DNA of 37,054 nt from UMGS1783 sp900555065 (GCA_937991645.1 CALKPL010000024.1:1-37054); one strand, 5' to 3'; counted from the stretch's first letter, positions 23,160 through 31,608 are shown. Program-made: numbers and translations. Notes: generated from the letters alone by a model not told the origin.

Positions 23160-23768
23160 CGTCGCCGCAAGCTTCATATCGCTTGCGGCGACTTTTTTTG
23201 TAAAAGTCACCGGCGCGCTCATTTTGCTGCGTCTCCTCTCCGAAAAAGGTCGCGCTGTGCCTTTGCTGCTCGCTTGTAAACGCGCTCGCAACGCTCCGGC
23301 TTGCTACCAACCTTTTTCGGGGATGCGAGGGTTCAACTCTCCTCTGAAAAACAGATAATATTTTTTTCATGTGGCTTAAACACGTCGCTGCGGACGGCAT
23401 ATCGTTCGCAGCGACTTTTTTGCAAAAGTCACTTCTCACTCATTCTGTCGCAGCTCCTCTCCAAATCGAACCCGCTGTCGCTGGGCTTCGATTCGGTTTT
23501 TTATTCTGATTGGGGCATCTTTTTTTGTCAATGCTTCCCACGTCGTCGCGGACTGCGTATCGTTCGCGACGGCGTTTTTTTATTCAAAGCAAACGCCGTC
23601 TCTCATTCACTCCGTCGCTCCTCCCCCCGCAAAGCCGGCGGCTTTGCAGGGGCCCCAAATATAAGTTGTATATCGCTTGCGGCATACATTTTTGCAAAAG
23701 CTACCGGCGCACGCTCCCTTGCTTCTCCTTTGCGCAAAAAGTCACGCTTGCTGCGGCTTGAAGCGTGA
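23158..23768 (+). repeat. Array of about four diverged two-hairpin modules downstream of ssrA
   Basis: Four related units start near 23158, 23381, 23539 and 23662. Each has CACGTCG or its decayed form, a hairpin containing ATATCG or GTATCG in the loop region, a T-run, then (in most) GCAAAAGTCACCGGCGC-like sequence and a pyrimidine-rich CTCATT...CTCCTCTCC segment. A second inverted repeat follows: 23237-23250 with 23310-23323; 23464-23473 with 23483-23493; 23629-23636 with 23640-23647 (plus outer pairs); 23742-23749 with 23761-23768. The second stems differ in sequence between units but each is self-complementary. Unit 4 has a decayed first hairpin. No protein gene is convincing in 23160-23888. 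Confidence 0.7.
23161..23199 (+). terminator. Intrinsic terminator of ssrA
   Basis: A perfect 12-bp stem (GTCGCCGCAAGC, loop TTCATATC, GCTTGCGGCGAC) is followed directly by seven Ts, starting one base after the tmRNA ACCA end. It is also the first hairpin of the repeat array that follows. Confidence 0.93.
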
Positions 23769-23888
23769 AACTGAACCTTGTAATGTTGCGCTCGCATTTT
23801 CTAAGATTTGAGGACGCCCTTGAAGGAACGCCCTTTTTGCTGTTAAGGGCAATAAGTTATTGGAATTCAGAGAAAGAAGGAGATTGAG

Positions 23889-24218
23889 ATGCTGATCAAC
23901 TTTCATGACGAAAAAGAAAGAGTCGCTCAAGGCATGAACGGCAGGACTGGTGATATGTATGCAAAGATGCATATTGGAGAGCATGGAAAAATCATACTGA
24001 GTCGGCTTCCATGCGGAAGCTCTATTGGCCTGCACAAACATCGGACAAGCGACGACATTAACTATGTCTTATCGGGCGTTGGAATTGCGATATGCGACGG
24101 TGTCGAGGAGCGGCTTTTCACAGGCGTTTGCCATGTCTGCCCGAAAGGGGCCGAACACGCCATCGTGAATACTGGTTCCAACGACCTTTGTTTGTTAACG
24201 GTCGTTGTGGAACGATAA
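23889..24218 (+). CDS. Small single-domain cupin protein
   Basis: 109 residues from the ATG at 23889, preceded by AAGGAGATTGAG. It is one cupin barrel: motif 1 is G-L-H49-K-H51-R-T-S-D-D-I-N-Y-V-L-S-G, with Asp where Glu is common, and motif 2 is C-P-K-G-A-E-H90-A-I-V-N. A metal site with three histidines and an acid is therefore possible. Small cupins of this kind are variously sugar isomerases, oxygenases or ligand-binding proteins; nothing here picks one. It stands alone, with a hairpin terminator about 115 bp downstream and the repeat array upstream. Confidence 0.85.
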   Translation: MLINFHDEKERVAQGMNGRTGDMYAKMHIGEHGKIILSRLPCGSSIGLHKHRTSDDINYVLSGVGIAICDGVEERLFTGVCHVCPKGAEHAIVNTGSNDLCLLTVVVER

Positions 24219-24334
24219 GTTACTGTGATTCCGCATGAAATTGAGCGGCCAGTACTTCTTTCATGCAGGACAAGACATCCGCTTTTTGATACATGGAAAC
24301 CGTCAAAATCGATTGCGTTCTATTCCGTTACCAT

Positions 24335-24371
24335 AGCCGGAGCAAACGACTATCGTCTGCTCCGGCTTTTT
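24335..24371 (+). terminator. Terminator after the cupin gene
   Basis: AGCCGGAGCA pairs with TGCTCCGGCT (10 bp), with an inner ACG/CGT extension, followed by a TTTTT tract. The rest of the 24219-24640 gap shows no supported gene. Confidence 0.8.
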
Positions 24372-24653
24372 CAATCGTAAAGCGCGTTCGTGCCCCTGCC
24401 TTTTGGAAACATTTGAGAAACCCTGCCGTTCGTTGACAAGCGCATGTGAGACAGTTCGTATCGCCACAGAACTATTGCAAAAATGGTTTACATGTGATGC
24501 ACCTGGCTATGTTTTGTAAATAATTTTATCTATGGACATTTAAATCCACGACTGGTATTTTGCACGCCCTTGATTGATATTTTGAGCATTTTTTCATATC
24601 CGATACTCTTTTGAATTTCATAAAAAGGTGTGATTTTATTTTCATTCTATCTA

Positions 24654-24699
24654 TTGATTAAATTTAAATTTTGATTTAGAATATAAAATTATATCTAAA
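24654..24699 (+). promoter_or_regulatory. AT-rich promoter with overlapping palindrome before the ABC exporter genes
   Basis: TTGATT (24654-24659) and TAGAAT (24677-24682) are 17 bp apart. Overlapping the -10 is a near-perfect inverted repeat, TTTAGAATATA-AAAT-TATATCTAAA (24675-24699), a likely operator. The stretch 24500-24725 is far more AT-rich than the genome around it. The ribosome binding site AAAGGAAG precedes the ATG at 24726. Confidence 0.6.
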
Positions 24700-24725
24700 A
24701 GAATCTAAAGAAAGGAAGTAACATC

Positions 24726-26471
24726 ATGATCAAAACCCTCGCAAAAAGCATACGGGAATATAAAAAACCTTCGCTGCTTGCACCGATTTTTGTTTCTGGT
24801 GAAGTCGTGCTGGAATGTATAATCCCGTTTATTACCGCCAATCTTGTGAATGAAATTAAAAACGGATGTTCCATAGATGTGCTTGTAAAATACGGCGTGA
24901 TTCTTGTGCTGATGGCGGGTTTTTCCCTCGCTTTCGGCGCTTTGGCCGGCTCCGCCTGCGCCACCGCCAGTTGCGGCTTTGCGCGAAACCTCAGAAAGGA
25001 TATGTTTTACAAAATACAGGGGTATTCTTTTGAAAACATAGACAAGTTCTCCGTTTCAAGCCTTGTAACACGCCTCACGACAGACATCACCAACGTCCAA
25101 ATGGCCTACATGATGATTGTACGAACGGCTATCCGGTGCCCTCTTATGCTGATTTTCTCTTTCGTCATGGGCTTTGTCATGGGTGGAAAAATGGCGCTGA
25201 TCTTCCTTGTGACAATTCCCATTCTGGGGTTTGGGCTGATTGTTGTAATCCGGAAGACGATGCCGCTGTTCCGCAGGGTCTTCCAAAAATACGATGCGCT
25301 CAACAGTTCTATTCAGGAAAATATCCGCGCCATGCGCGTGGTGAAATCCTATGTGCGGGAGGACTATGAAAAACAGAAATTCAATAAGGCGGCTGAAGAT
25401 GTAAAAGCCGACTTTACCAAGGCCGAACGCATTCTGGCCTTTAACAATCCCCTTATGCAGTTTTGCATATACGGGGTTATGGTTTTCGTCCTGTCTTTTG
25501 GCTCCTATACAGTGATTACGTCCCGGGGCCTTGACCTTGACGTGGGCCAGATGTCATCGCTTCTCACATACAGCTTTCAAATTCTCATGAGCCTTATGAT
25601 GCTATCCATGGTTTTTGTCATGATTACCATGGCGACTGAATCTGCAGAGCGTATTGTCGAAGTGCTGAACGAAGAGAGCACTCTGCAGAGCCCGGAACAT
25701 GCCGTCACGGAGATGAAAGACGGGTCCATTGACTTTGACCATGTCAGCTTCAAGTATTCCCAAAACGCCGAACGAATGGTGCTCTCCGATATTGACCTTC
25801 ACATCCGCTCCGGTGAAATTATCGGCATTATCGGCGGAACCGGCTCTTCAAAATCAAGCCTGATACAGCTGATCCCCCGCCTTTACGACGCTACGGAAGG
25901 GACTGTGAAAGTCGGCGGCGTCGACGTGAAGGACTACGACCTGACGGCGCTGCGGAATCAGGTGGCTGTCGTGCTGCAAAAAAATGAGCTGTTTTCCGGC
26001 ACGATTAAGGAAAACCTGCGCTGGGGCAACAAAGACGCAACGGATGAAGAACTGGAAGAGGCTTGCAGGCTGGCCCAGGCGGATGATTTTATCCAGCAGT
26101 TTCCAAACAAATATGATACGTATATCGAGCAGGGCGGCACGAATGTCTCCGGCGGCCAAAAGCAACGGCTCTGCATTGCGCGCGCGCTGCTGAAAAAGCC
26201 CAAAATACTGATTCTGGACGACTCCACAAGCGCTGTGGACACGCGTACTGACGCCCTGATCCGCCAGTCGTTCCGGCGCTTTATTCCAGAAACGACAAAA
26301 ATCATCATTGCGCAGCGCACCGCATCCGTGCAGGACGCCGACCGTATCATCGTTATGGACGGCGGCTGCATAAGCGCTGTTGGCACACACGACGAGCTTT
26401 TGAAAACAAATGAAATATATCGTGAGGTTTACACCTCTCAGAATAAGGCGGGTGATACGGATGTCCAATAA
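24726..26471 (+). CDS. ABC exporter half-transporter with degenerate ATP site (subunit A)
   Basis: 581 residues: six membrane helices (about 17-305) and one nucleotide-binding domain, the type I exporter fold of multidrug and peptide exporters. Walker A is G-G-T-G-S-S-K376-S-S and the signature is V-S475-G-G-Q. The catalytic glutamate after Walker B is Asp499 (L-I-L-D-D-S-T-S), and the switch histidine is Gln530 (I-A-Q-R-T-A). Such replacements mark the non-hydrolysing site of heterodimeric exporters like LmrCD, BmrCD or TM287/288. Its intact S-G-G-Q should complete the active site of the partner. The end overlaps the start of the second gene by 11 bases. The substrate is not readable from sequence. 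Confidence 0.94.
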   Translation: MIKTLAKSIREYKKPSLLAPIFVSGEVVLECIIPFITANLVNEIKNGCSIDVLVKYGVILVLMAGFSLAFGALAGSACATASCGFARNLRKDMFYKIQGYSFENIDKFSVSSLVTRLTTDITNVQMAYMMIVRTAIRCPLMLIFSFVMGFVMGGKMALIFLVTIPILGFGLIVVIRKTMPLFRRVFQKYDALNSSIQENIRAMRVVKSYVREDYEKQKFNKAAEDVKADFTKAERILAFNNPLMQFCIYGVMVFVLSFGSYTVITSRGLDLDVGQMSSLLTYSFQILMSLMMLSMVFVMITMATESAERIVEVLNEESTLQSPEHAVTEMKDGSIDFDHVSFKYSQNAERMVLSDIDLHIRSGEIIGIIGGTGSSKSSLIQLIPRLYDATEGTVKVGGVDVKDYDLTALRNQVAVVLQKNELFSGTIKENLRWGNKDATDEELEEACRLAQADDFIQQFPNKYDTYIEQGGTNVSGGQKQRLCIARALLKKPKILILDDSTSAVDTRTDALIRQSFRRFIPETTKIIIAQRTASVQDADRIIVMDGGCISAVGTHDELLKTNEIYREVYTSQNKAGDTDVQ

Positions 26472-28365
26472 GAAAACGAACCAAAGCGGACGGAAAGCCG
26501 TATTGCTTCGGCTGATCCGTATGCTGTTCAGCTTTTATCCTGTTCTTCTTCCCGTTACGCTGGTCTGTATCCTCTTTAACGCTGTCATAAGCTCCGTGCC
26601 CTCCATCTTTATGCAAAATGTCATAGCCGCTGTGGAAACAAGCTGGCAGACCGGCGACTGGGCGAGCGTATCCGGACAGATTTTGAGCCTTGTTGCCGTT
26701 TTGGCCGGGTTTTATGCGCTGAGCCTTTTGGCCGGATTCGCATACACGCAGCTGATGGCGATTATCACCCAAGGATCTTTGGCAAAACTTCGAGAAAAAA
26801 TGTTTAACGGGATGCAGGACCTTCCGATCAAGTACTTCGATACGCATAATCACGGCGACGTCATGAGCTATTACACCAATGATATCGATACATTGCGCCA
26901 GATGATCTCACAGAGCATTCCGCAGCTGATCATTTCAACCGTTACCGTCATTACCGTGCTCTGCATCATGCTTTACTTCAGCGTATGGCTTACTCTGGTA
27001 GTGCTGCTGGGCGTTTTCTTCATGACGCTTGTGGTCAAAAAGATAGGCGGCAGCTCGTCGCGGTATTTTATCCGGCAGCAGCAGGCGATCGGCCGCACAG
27101 AGGGATTTGTCGAGGAAATGATGAACGGACAGAAGGTCATTAAGGTATTCTGTCATGAGCAGGAGGCAAAAGAAGACTTTGACGCCATCAACGACGCGCT
27201 GTTTTCCGATTCGGAAAAAGCGAACCGATACGCCAATATGCTGATGCCCATTTTGAATAACATCGGCAATGTGCTGTACGTGTGCGTGGCCCTGGTCGGC
27301 GGACTGCTGATGCTGAATCACGCACCCAATCTGAGCATTTCCGGACTTGCTTTCGGTATCAGCATTGTCGTACCTTTCCTGAATATGACCAAACAGTTTG
27401 CAGGAAACATCAGTCAGGTGTCCAACCAGTTGAACTCTGTTATTATGGGCCTTGCGGGTACAAAACGTATCTTTGATCTGCTCGATGAAGAGCCTGAAGC
27501 GGACAACGGCTATGTCACGCTTGTAAACGCGCGCGAAACGCGAGACGGCGTCCTTGAAGAATGCGAAGAGCGTACAAATGTGTGGGCATGGAAACATCCG
27601 CACAGCGACGGGACGGTAACCTATACGCGCCTTGCAGGCGACGTGCGTATGTTTGACGTGGACTTTGGATATGAACCGGGCAAAACGGTGCTGCACGGTA
27701 TATCCCTATACGCAAAACCCGGTCAGAAAGTAGCGTTCGTCGGCTCTACCGGCGCCGGCAAAACGACCATTACCAACCTGATCAACCGCTTTTATGATAT
27801 AGCCGACGGCAAGATCCGGTACGATGGAATCAACATCAATAAAATCCGCAAATCCGATCTGCGCCGCAGTCTTGGCATGGTTCTGCAGGATACAAACCTG
27901 TTCACCGGAACCGTTATGGAGAATATCCGGTACGGAAGGCTGGACGCTCCCGACGAAGAGTGCATTGCCGCCGCAAAGCTGGCGGGAGCGCATGACTTTA
28001 TAACCCGGCTTCCCCAGGGATACAATACTCCGCTGTCTGGAAACGGGGCCAGCCTGTCGCAGGGGCAGCGGCAGCTCCTGTCCATTGCCAGAGCCGCGGT
28101 GGCGGATCCGCCGGTGATGATTCTGGACGAAGCGACCAGTTCTATTGACACCCGAACCGAGGCGATCGTTCAGCAAGGCATGGATGCGCTGATGATGGGC
28201 AGAACGGTATTTGTAATCGCCCACCGGCTCAGTACGGTACAGAATTCAGACGCAATCATGGTGCTGGACCATGGCCGTATCATCGAGCGCGGCACCCATG
28301 AAGATCTGCTGGCCCTGAAAGGGACGTATTACCAGCTGTATACAGGCGCGCTTGAACTGGACTGA
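26461..28365 (+). CDS. ABC exporter half-transporter with canonical ATP site (subunit B)
   Basis: 634 residues from the ATG at 26461, inside the last codons of subunit A. It has six membrane helices (about 25-330) and a nucleotide-binding domain with Walker A G-S-T-G-A-G-K434-T-T, Walker B and catalytic E557 (I-L-D-E-A-T-S), and switch H588 (I-A-H-R-L-S-T-V). Its signature is the altered L-S533-Q-G-Q. Together with subunit A this gives one consensus site (B Walkers with A S-G-G-Q) and one degenerate site (A Walkers with B S-Q-G-Q). Between helix 6 and the ATPase core, residues 355-400 form an extra linker common in this subunit type. A bidirectional terminator follows. Confidence 0.95.
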   Translation: MSNKKTNQSGRKAVLLRLIRMLFSFYPVLLPVTLVCILFNAVISSVPSIFMQNVIAAVETSWQTGDWASVSGQILSLVAVLAGFYALSLLAGFAYTQLMAIITQGSLAKLREKMFNGMQDLPIKYFDTHNHGDVMSYYTNDIDTLRQMISQSIPQLIISTVTVITVLCIMLYFSVWLTLVVLLGVFFMTLVVKKIGGSSSRYFIRQQQAIGRTEGFVEEMMNGQKVIKVFCHEQEAKEDFDAINDALFSDSEKANRYANMLMPILNNIGNVLYVCVALVGGLLMLNHAPNLSISGLAFGISIVVPFLNMTKQFAGNISQVSNQLNSVIMGLAGTKRIFDLLDEEPEADNGYVTLVNARETRDGVLEECEERTNVWAWKHPHSDGTVTYTRLAGDVRMFDVDFGYEPGKTVLHGISLYAKPGQKVAFVGSTGAGKTTITNLINRFYDIADGKIRYDGININKIRKSDLRRSLGMVLQDTNLFTGTVMENIRYGRLDAPDEECIAAAKLAGAHDFITRLPQGYNTPLSGNGASLSQGQRQLLSIARAAVADPPVMILDEATSSIDTRTEAIVQQGMDALMMGRTVFVIAHRLSTVQNSDAIMVLDHGRIIERGTHEDLLALKGTYYQLYTGALELD

Positions 28366-28390
28366 GACCGGCGCTTATATTTGATTCTGA

Positions 28391-28441
28391 AAAAACACCA
28401 TTGGAGTCCCCCCCTTAGGGGCGGGCAACAATGGTGTTTTT
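28391..28441. terminator. Bidirectional terminator between the convergent ABC and AraC genes
   Basis: AAAAACACCATTG (28391-28403) pairs perfectly with CAATGGTGTTTTT (28429-28441), with a C-run/G-run inner stem. The Ts at each outer end let it serve the plus-strand ABC operon and the minus-strand araC-type gene. Confidence 0.85.
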
Positions 28442-28585
28442 CGTTTGACTTATGATTCTGGAAATAGGTATTTTTCATACCAGAAAGCGGGGGCGGGACT
28501 GTACAGAAATGGGCGCGTATGGATTGCGGCCGTCCGCAATCCTCCCCGTCCGCCCATACGAGCCGGGATTGGGAACGCCTGCATA

Positions 28586-29371
28586 TCACGGCAAGCGTTT
28601 CACCCTGTACTCGCGCGGGCATACGCCGAAAGCTTTTTTAAAACGCGACGAAAAGTAAAATTGATTTTCAAATCCGCACATCTCGCTTATCTTACCAATG
28701 CTCAAATCACTCTGTGAAAGCAGGTTGCGCGCCAGTTGCATACGCTGCGATGCGATGTACGCGCCCGGTCCCTGGCCACAGGCGGCAGAAAATCGGCGGG
28801 AAAAGGCCGCCGGAGACAACGCGAAGTGCGCGGCGATATCCGCGCAGCTCTTGCGTTCGGACAGGGTGCGTTGTATATAGCGAACCGCCTCATCCATAAG
28901 CGGATCCTCCCCCCCTGCGCTTTCCTCCGGCACAGACATCAGGTGCGTAAGCCAGATATCGCGCAGCATTGCCTCCCGCAACTGCCTTGCCCGCAAATCG
29001 TTTCGCAGGCCGAGTCCACGCAGCAGCCGGTCGTCTTCCGCAATGCGCCGGGGACTTCCTGTTGACAGCGCACCATACCGGTAAAATCCGTCCCGGTGCA
29101 GCTGCTGTTCCGGACAATCCCATAAAAATACAAAATAGTGAATGTCAATCGGTTCTATAATACGGCGCTGAAACCGCACGTTTTGGGGAAAGACAACCAC
29201 ATCTCCCGGACCGGCAATCCGGCGCTGGCCCAACATGGTAAATTCGAAACGGCCCGTACTTACCAGAATCATTACCCACTCGTCATACGCCGCATCGTGC
29301 AGACGAAAAACAGTGCGTGGGAACGTTTCATGAGAAATGAGTACCGGCATTGGAATTTTTACGTCGTCCAT
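28586..29371 (-). CDS. AraC-family transcriptional regulator
   Basis: 261 residues: an N-terminal cupin-like effector domain (about 1-110, with G-P-G-D-V-V-V-F-P at the barrel) and a C-terminal pair of helix-turn-helix units (about 165-258). The second unit carries the family signature I-S-E-M-C-G-F-E-N-Q-F-Y-F-S-S-R-F-K-K-A-F-G-V-C-P-R-E-Y-R. Regulators of this layout often sense sugars. It is divergent from the FAD-dependent oxidoreductase gene across 114 bp, which it probably controls; that link is inferred from position. ATG at 29371, with the GGAGG of GCGGAGGCC about eight bases upstream. Confidence 0.93.
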   Translation of the reverse strand: MDDVKIPMPVLISHETFPRTVFRLHDAAYDEWVMILVSTGRFEFTMLGQRRIAGPGDVVVFPQNVRFQRRIIEPIDIHYFVFLWDCPEQQLHRDGFYRYGALSTGSPRRIAEDDRLLRGLGLRNDLRARQLREAMLRDIWLTHLMSVPEESAGGEDPLMDEAVRYIQRTLSERKSCADIAAHFALSPAAFSRRFSAACGQGPGAYIASQRMQLARNLLSQSDLSIGKISEMCGFENQFYFSSRFKKAFGVCPREYRVKRLP

Positions 29372-29405
29372 CAGGCAGGCCTCCGCGCAAGAAATTATAT
29401 ATTTA

Positions 29406-29434
29406 ATTATAGCAAATCAAATATGAAATTACAA
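29406..29434 (-). promoter_or_regulatory. Promoter of the araC-type gene in the divergent gap
   Basis: On the minus strand TTGTAA (29429-29434) and a consensus TATAAT (29406-29411) are 17 bp apart, 35 bp before the regulator start. A plus-strand promoter for the oxidoreductase is less clear: TTGATA at 29441-29446 with a poor -10 near 29464-29470, as expected for an activator-dependent promoter. Confidence 0.6.
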
Positions 29435-29485
29435 ATTTTCTTGATATGATTGGAATTACAATACTATACGGGAGGAAACTGCAGA

Positions 29486-30862
29486 ATGAGTATATCTTAT
29501 AAAAAGAGTATAACCAATGTCATTACCGCAGACGTAGCCGTATTCGGCGGCGGGCCGTCCGGATTCGCCGCGGCGGTTGCCGCCGCGCGAACCGGTGCAA
29601 AGGTCGTCCTGATCGAGGCTACCGGTAAGCTTGGAGGCATGTCGACATCCGGGCTGGTCGGTCCCTTCATGAGCTGTTATGACAGTGAGGGCACGGAACA
29701 GATTGTTCTCGGCATATTCGACGAGGTCTGCCGCCGCGCCGTCAGCAAAGGCGGCGCCATACATCCGTCCCAAACAAAAGCGGGGTCGACCCATACGTCG
29801 TATTACGAATATGGACATCACAACGTCACGCCATATCTGAGCGAAACGCTGGCGCTTGTGTACGACGAAATCGCACTGGAAGCAGGCGTTGAAATTCGCT
29901 TTTTCACCCGATTCATAGACGCGGTCTGCGAAAACGGCCGTGTTCAGTACTGCGTGATCGCCGACAAAGCGGGCCTGAGCGCCGTCCAGGCAAAACAATA
30001 CATAGACTGCACCGGGGACGGGGATGTGGCCGTCAGCGCCGGCGCGCAGTATGTATTGGGCGACGGCGAAGGACATATGCAGCCTGTCACCCTCTTCTTT
30101 GAAGTGGCGGGAATTGACCGTGAGAAATACCTTGCAGACCTTGCGGAAAAGAAAAAACAGTATCCCGGCGCGGCATGCGGACGCTCCTGCTTTTTCTGGC
30201 TGATCGACGAACACAAATCAACGGGTGAATGGGACATACCCAAAACCGACATTTCCATCTATGAAACTTCACAGCCGGGACGGTTTAAGGTCAACTGCAC
30301 CAGAATGCTCGGCGTGGACGGCACGGACCCGCAGGCAGTCTCAAAAGCAATCGTCGAAGGCCGGCGCCAGGTTCAAAAAATATTCAGCTTCATGAAAAAG
30401 TATATCCCCGGTTGTGAAGACATGATGCTCGTCGCCACCGGCGACCTGCTCGGCGTTCGTGAAACACGCCACATCGCCTGCGATTACACGCTGTCCGGCG
30501 CCGAAGTCGGGACCCGGCCCCGCTATGAAGACGCCATCGCCACCTACGCCTATTACATGGATCTGCATTCTCCTACAGGCGACGGCTATACGGAAGAATT
30601 GACGCAAATCGACGGCTATTATGCGATCCCCTACCGGAGCATAACGCCCAAAGGGCTGGATAATCTGCTGGTGGCTGGCCGCTGTATTGACGGAGATCAC
30701 TATTCTTCCTCCGCATTCCGCTGTATGCCGGGCGCCATGGCGATCGGCCAGGGTGCGGGCGTAGCCGCCGCCGTTCTGGCAGAGGACGGTAAATCTACCC
30801 ACAAGGCCGATGTGACACGCATACAACGGATTCTTCGCGAACAGGGCGCAGTCATTAAATAA
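29486..30862 (+). CDS. FAD-dependent oxidoreductase (FAD_oxidored family)
   Basis: 458 residues from the ATG at 29486 (GGGAGG about ten bases upstream); an ATG at 29450 precedes that site. The Rossmann motif A-V-F-G-G-G-P-S-G-F-A-A-A-V-A-A-A-R (about 18-35) ends in V-V-L-I-E-A-T for FAD. The family traits G-G-M-S-T-S-G-L-V-G-P and D-C-T-G-D-G-D-V-A follow, and the C-terminal N-L-L-V-A-G-R-C-I-D-G-D-H... S-A-F-R-C-M-P-G-A-M-A-I-G-Q-G-A-G closes the FAD site. Many such proteins are annotated only as xanthan-lyase-associated or sugar-pathway oxidoreductases; the substrate is unknown. No signal peptide is seen. It is divergent from an AraC regulator. Confidence 0.9.
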   Translation: MSISYKKSITNVITADVAVFGGGPSGFAAAVAAARTGAKVVLIEATGKLGGMSTSGLVGPFMSCYDSEGTEQIVLGIFDEVCRRAVSKGGAIHPSQTKAGSTHTSYYEYGHHNVTPYLSETLALVYDEIALEAGVEIRFFTRFIDAVCENGRVQYCVIADKAGLSAVQAKQYIDCTGDGDVAVSAGAQYVLGDGEGHMQPVTLFFEVAGIDREKYLADLAEKKKQYPGAACGRSCFFWLIDEHKSTGEWDIPKTDISIYETSQPGRFKVNCTRMLGVDGTDPQAVSKAIVEGRRQVQKIFSFMKKYIPGCEDMMLVATGDLLGVRETRHIACDYTLSGAEVGTRPRYEDAIATYAYYMDLHSPTGDGYTEELTQIDGYYAIPYRSITPKGLDNLLVAGRCIDGDHYSSSAFRCMPGAMAIGQGAGVAAAVLAEDGKSTHKADVTRIQRILREQGAVIK

Positions 30863-30886
30863 GGCCGGAGCGTATTGCGTGGAATA

Positions 30887-30916
30887 AAAGAGCTGACGCG
30901 GTTGCGTCAGCTCTTT
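30887..30916. terminator. Bidirectional terminator overlapping the end of the HdeD-like gene
   Basis: AAAGAGCTGACGC (30887-30899) pairs perfectly with GCGTCAGCTCTTT (30904-30916), loop GGTT. It terminates the oxidoreductase gene on the plus strand. On the minus strand it begins within the last codons and stop (30907-30909) of the HdeD-like gene. Confidence 0.85.
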
Positions 30917-31428
30917 CTGCCAATCCACCAAATATAGAGCAGCGACACGCCGTACAGAATAAACGCGACGCCGATAAACACGCTGATTGCAAACATGCCG
31001 ACTGTCGGCCGCAGCATCGTCAGAATTCCGACTGCCAGACAGAGCACGCCGAAAATGGTCAGCCCCCACCACCTTTCCAGGCCCAGCTTTTTGCAGTCAA
31101 ACGAAAAAATAAGCTTATGGATACCGGAGAAGAGTATCCACATCCCAAATACATACGGGAGCGCGCCCGCGACAATAATTCCATGATTGAGAAAGATCAA
31201 GGCGACGAGGATAGATACGATTCCGTCAAACAGCATCCAGCCGCTGCCCAGCATACCGGACCAGGCGAAATATGTGAGCGTTTCAATGATCCCGACGGCA
31301 AGCATCAGAAATCCAATGATCCAGGCCAGGGACAGCAGCGTAGACGCCGGATTGCATATGGCGTAGACGCCGGTCAGGAGCATCAGCAGCCCTGCGATAA
31401 CGAGCATCCATTTTGTAAAAGTGCGCAT
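30907..31428 (-). CDS. HdeD/DUF308-family membrane protein
   Basis: 173 residues with six hydrophobic segments in three pairs (about 7-28, 33-55, 63-82, 87-108, 119-138, 143-168), the layout of the DUF308/HdeD family. HdeD is linked to acid resistance in Escherichia coli, but in Firmicutes the role is unknown. No catalytic motif is seen. The ATG at 31428 has AAAGGTG about eight bases upstream, and a good promoter lies 43 bp upstream. The 3' end is part of a terminator stem, so termination and the last codons overlap. Confidence 0.88.
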   Translation of the reverse strand: MRTFTKWMLVIAGLLMLLTGVYAICNPASTLLSLAWIIGFLMLAVGIIETLTYFAWSGMLGSGWMLFDGIVSILVALIFLNHGIIVAGALPYVFGMWILFSGIHKLIFSFDCKKLGLERWWGLTIFGVLCLAVGILTMLRPTVGMFAISVFIGVAFILYGVSLLYIWWIGRKS

Positions 31429-31470
31429 TGAAAATCACCTTTCTTTTTTATTCTCCCTTAGTATAACCAC

Positions 31471-31499
31471 AGTTTACCGGTTCAGAAGAGAAATGTCAA
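31471..31499 (-). promoter_or_regulatory. Promoter of the HdeD-like gene
   Basis: A consensus TTGACA (31494-31499) and TAAACT (31471-31476) are 17 bp apart on the minus strand, 43 bp before the gene start. Confidence 0.7.
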
Positions 31500-31502
31500 C
31501 TT

Positions 31503-31608
31503 TTGAAAAAACGCGGCGCTCGACATATTATTCTTTTTCGATATGTTAGCAAATATGTCTGCGTCCGCCCCCGGCCGCATCAAAACCGCATTTGGTGCGG
31601 TTTTTTTT
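31503..31608 (+). ncRNA. Candidate small RNA unit: promoter plus intrinsic terminator
   Basis: On the plus strand TTGAAA (31503-31508) and TATTAT (31526-31531) are 17 bp apart. About 50 nt further lies AAAACCGCA, loop TTTGG, TGCGGTTTT, with eight Ts from 31601. No plus-strand protein gene ends here, so the terminator has no evident client. It would close a transcript of about 70 nt beginning near 31538. Alternatively it isolates the downstream gene from upstream transcription. Confidence 0.4.

Noticed and set aside
23320..23345. A tRNA gene suggested by GAGGGTTCAACTCTC
   Set aside because: Only a T-arm-like segment is present; no acceptor stem, anticodon arm or CCA context could be found around it.
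23059..23439. A minus-strand frame of 126 codons over the tmRNA 3' end and repeat array (with R-I-E-L-P-S-A-G)
   Set aside because: This is the reverse translation of the tmRNA T-arm and the hairpin repeats, a common false gene next to tRNA-like ends; the repeated K-K-V-A-A-x-D-M peptides come from the DNA repeats.
24223..24327. A short minus-strand frame (ending A-A-Q-F-H-A-E-S-Q) after the cupin gene
   Set aside because: The wording looks protein-like, but it is only about 35 codons, has no ribosome binding site, and matches no family I know; it may be a remnant but cannot be supported.
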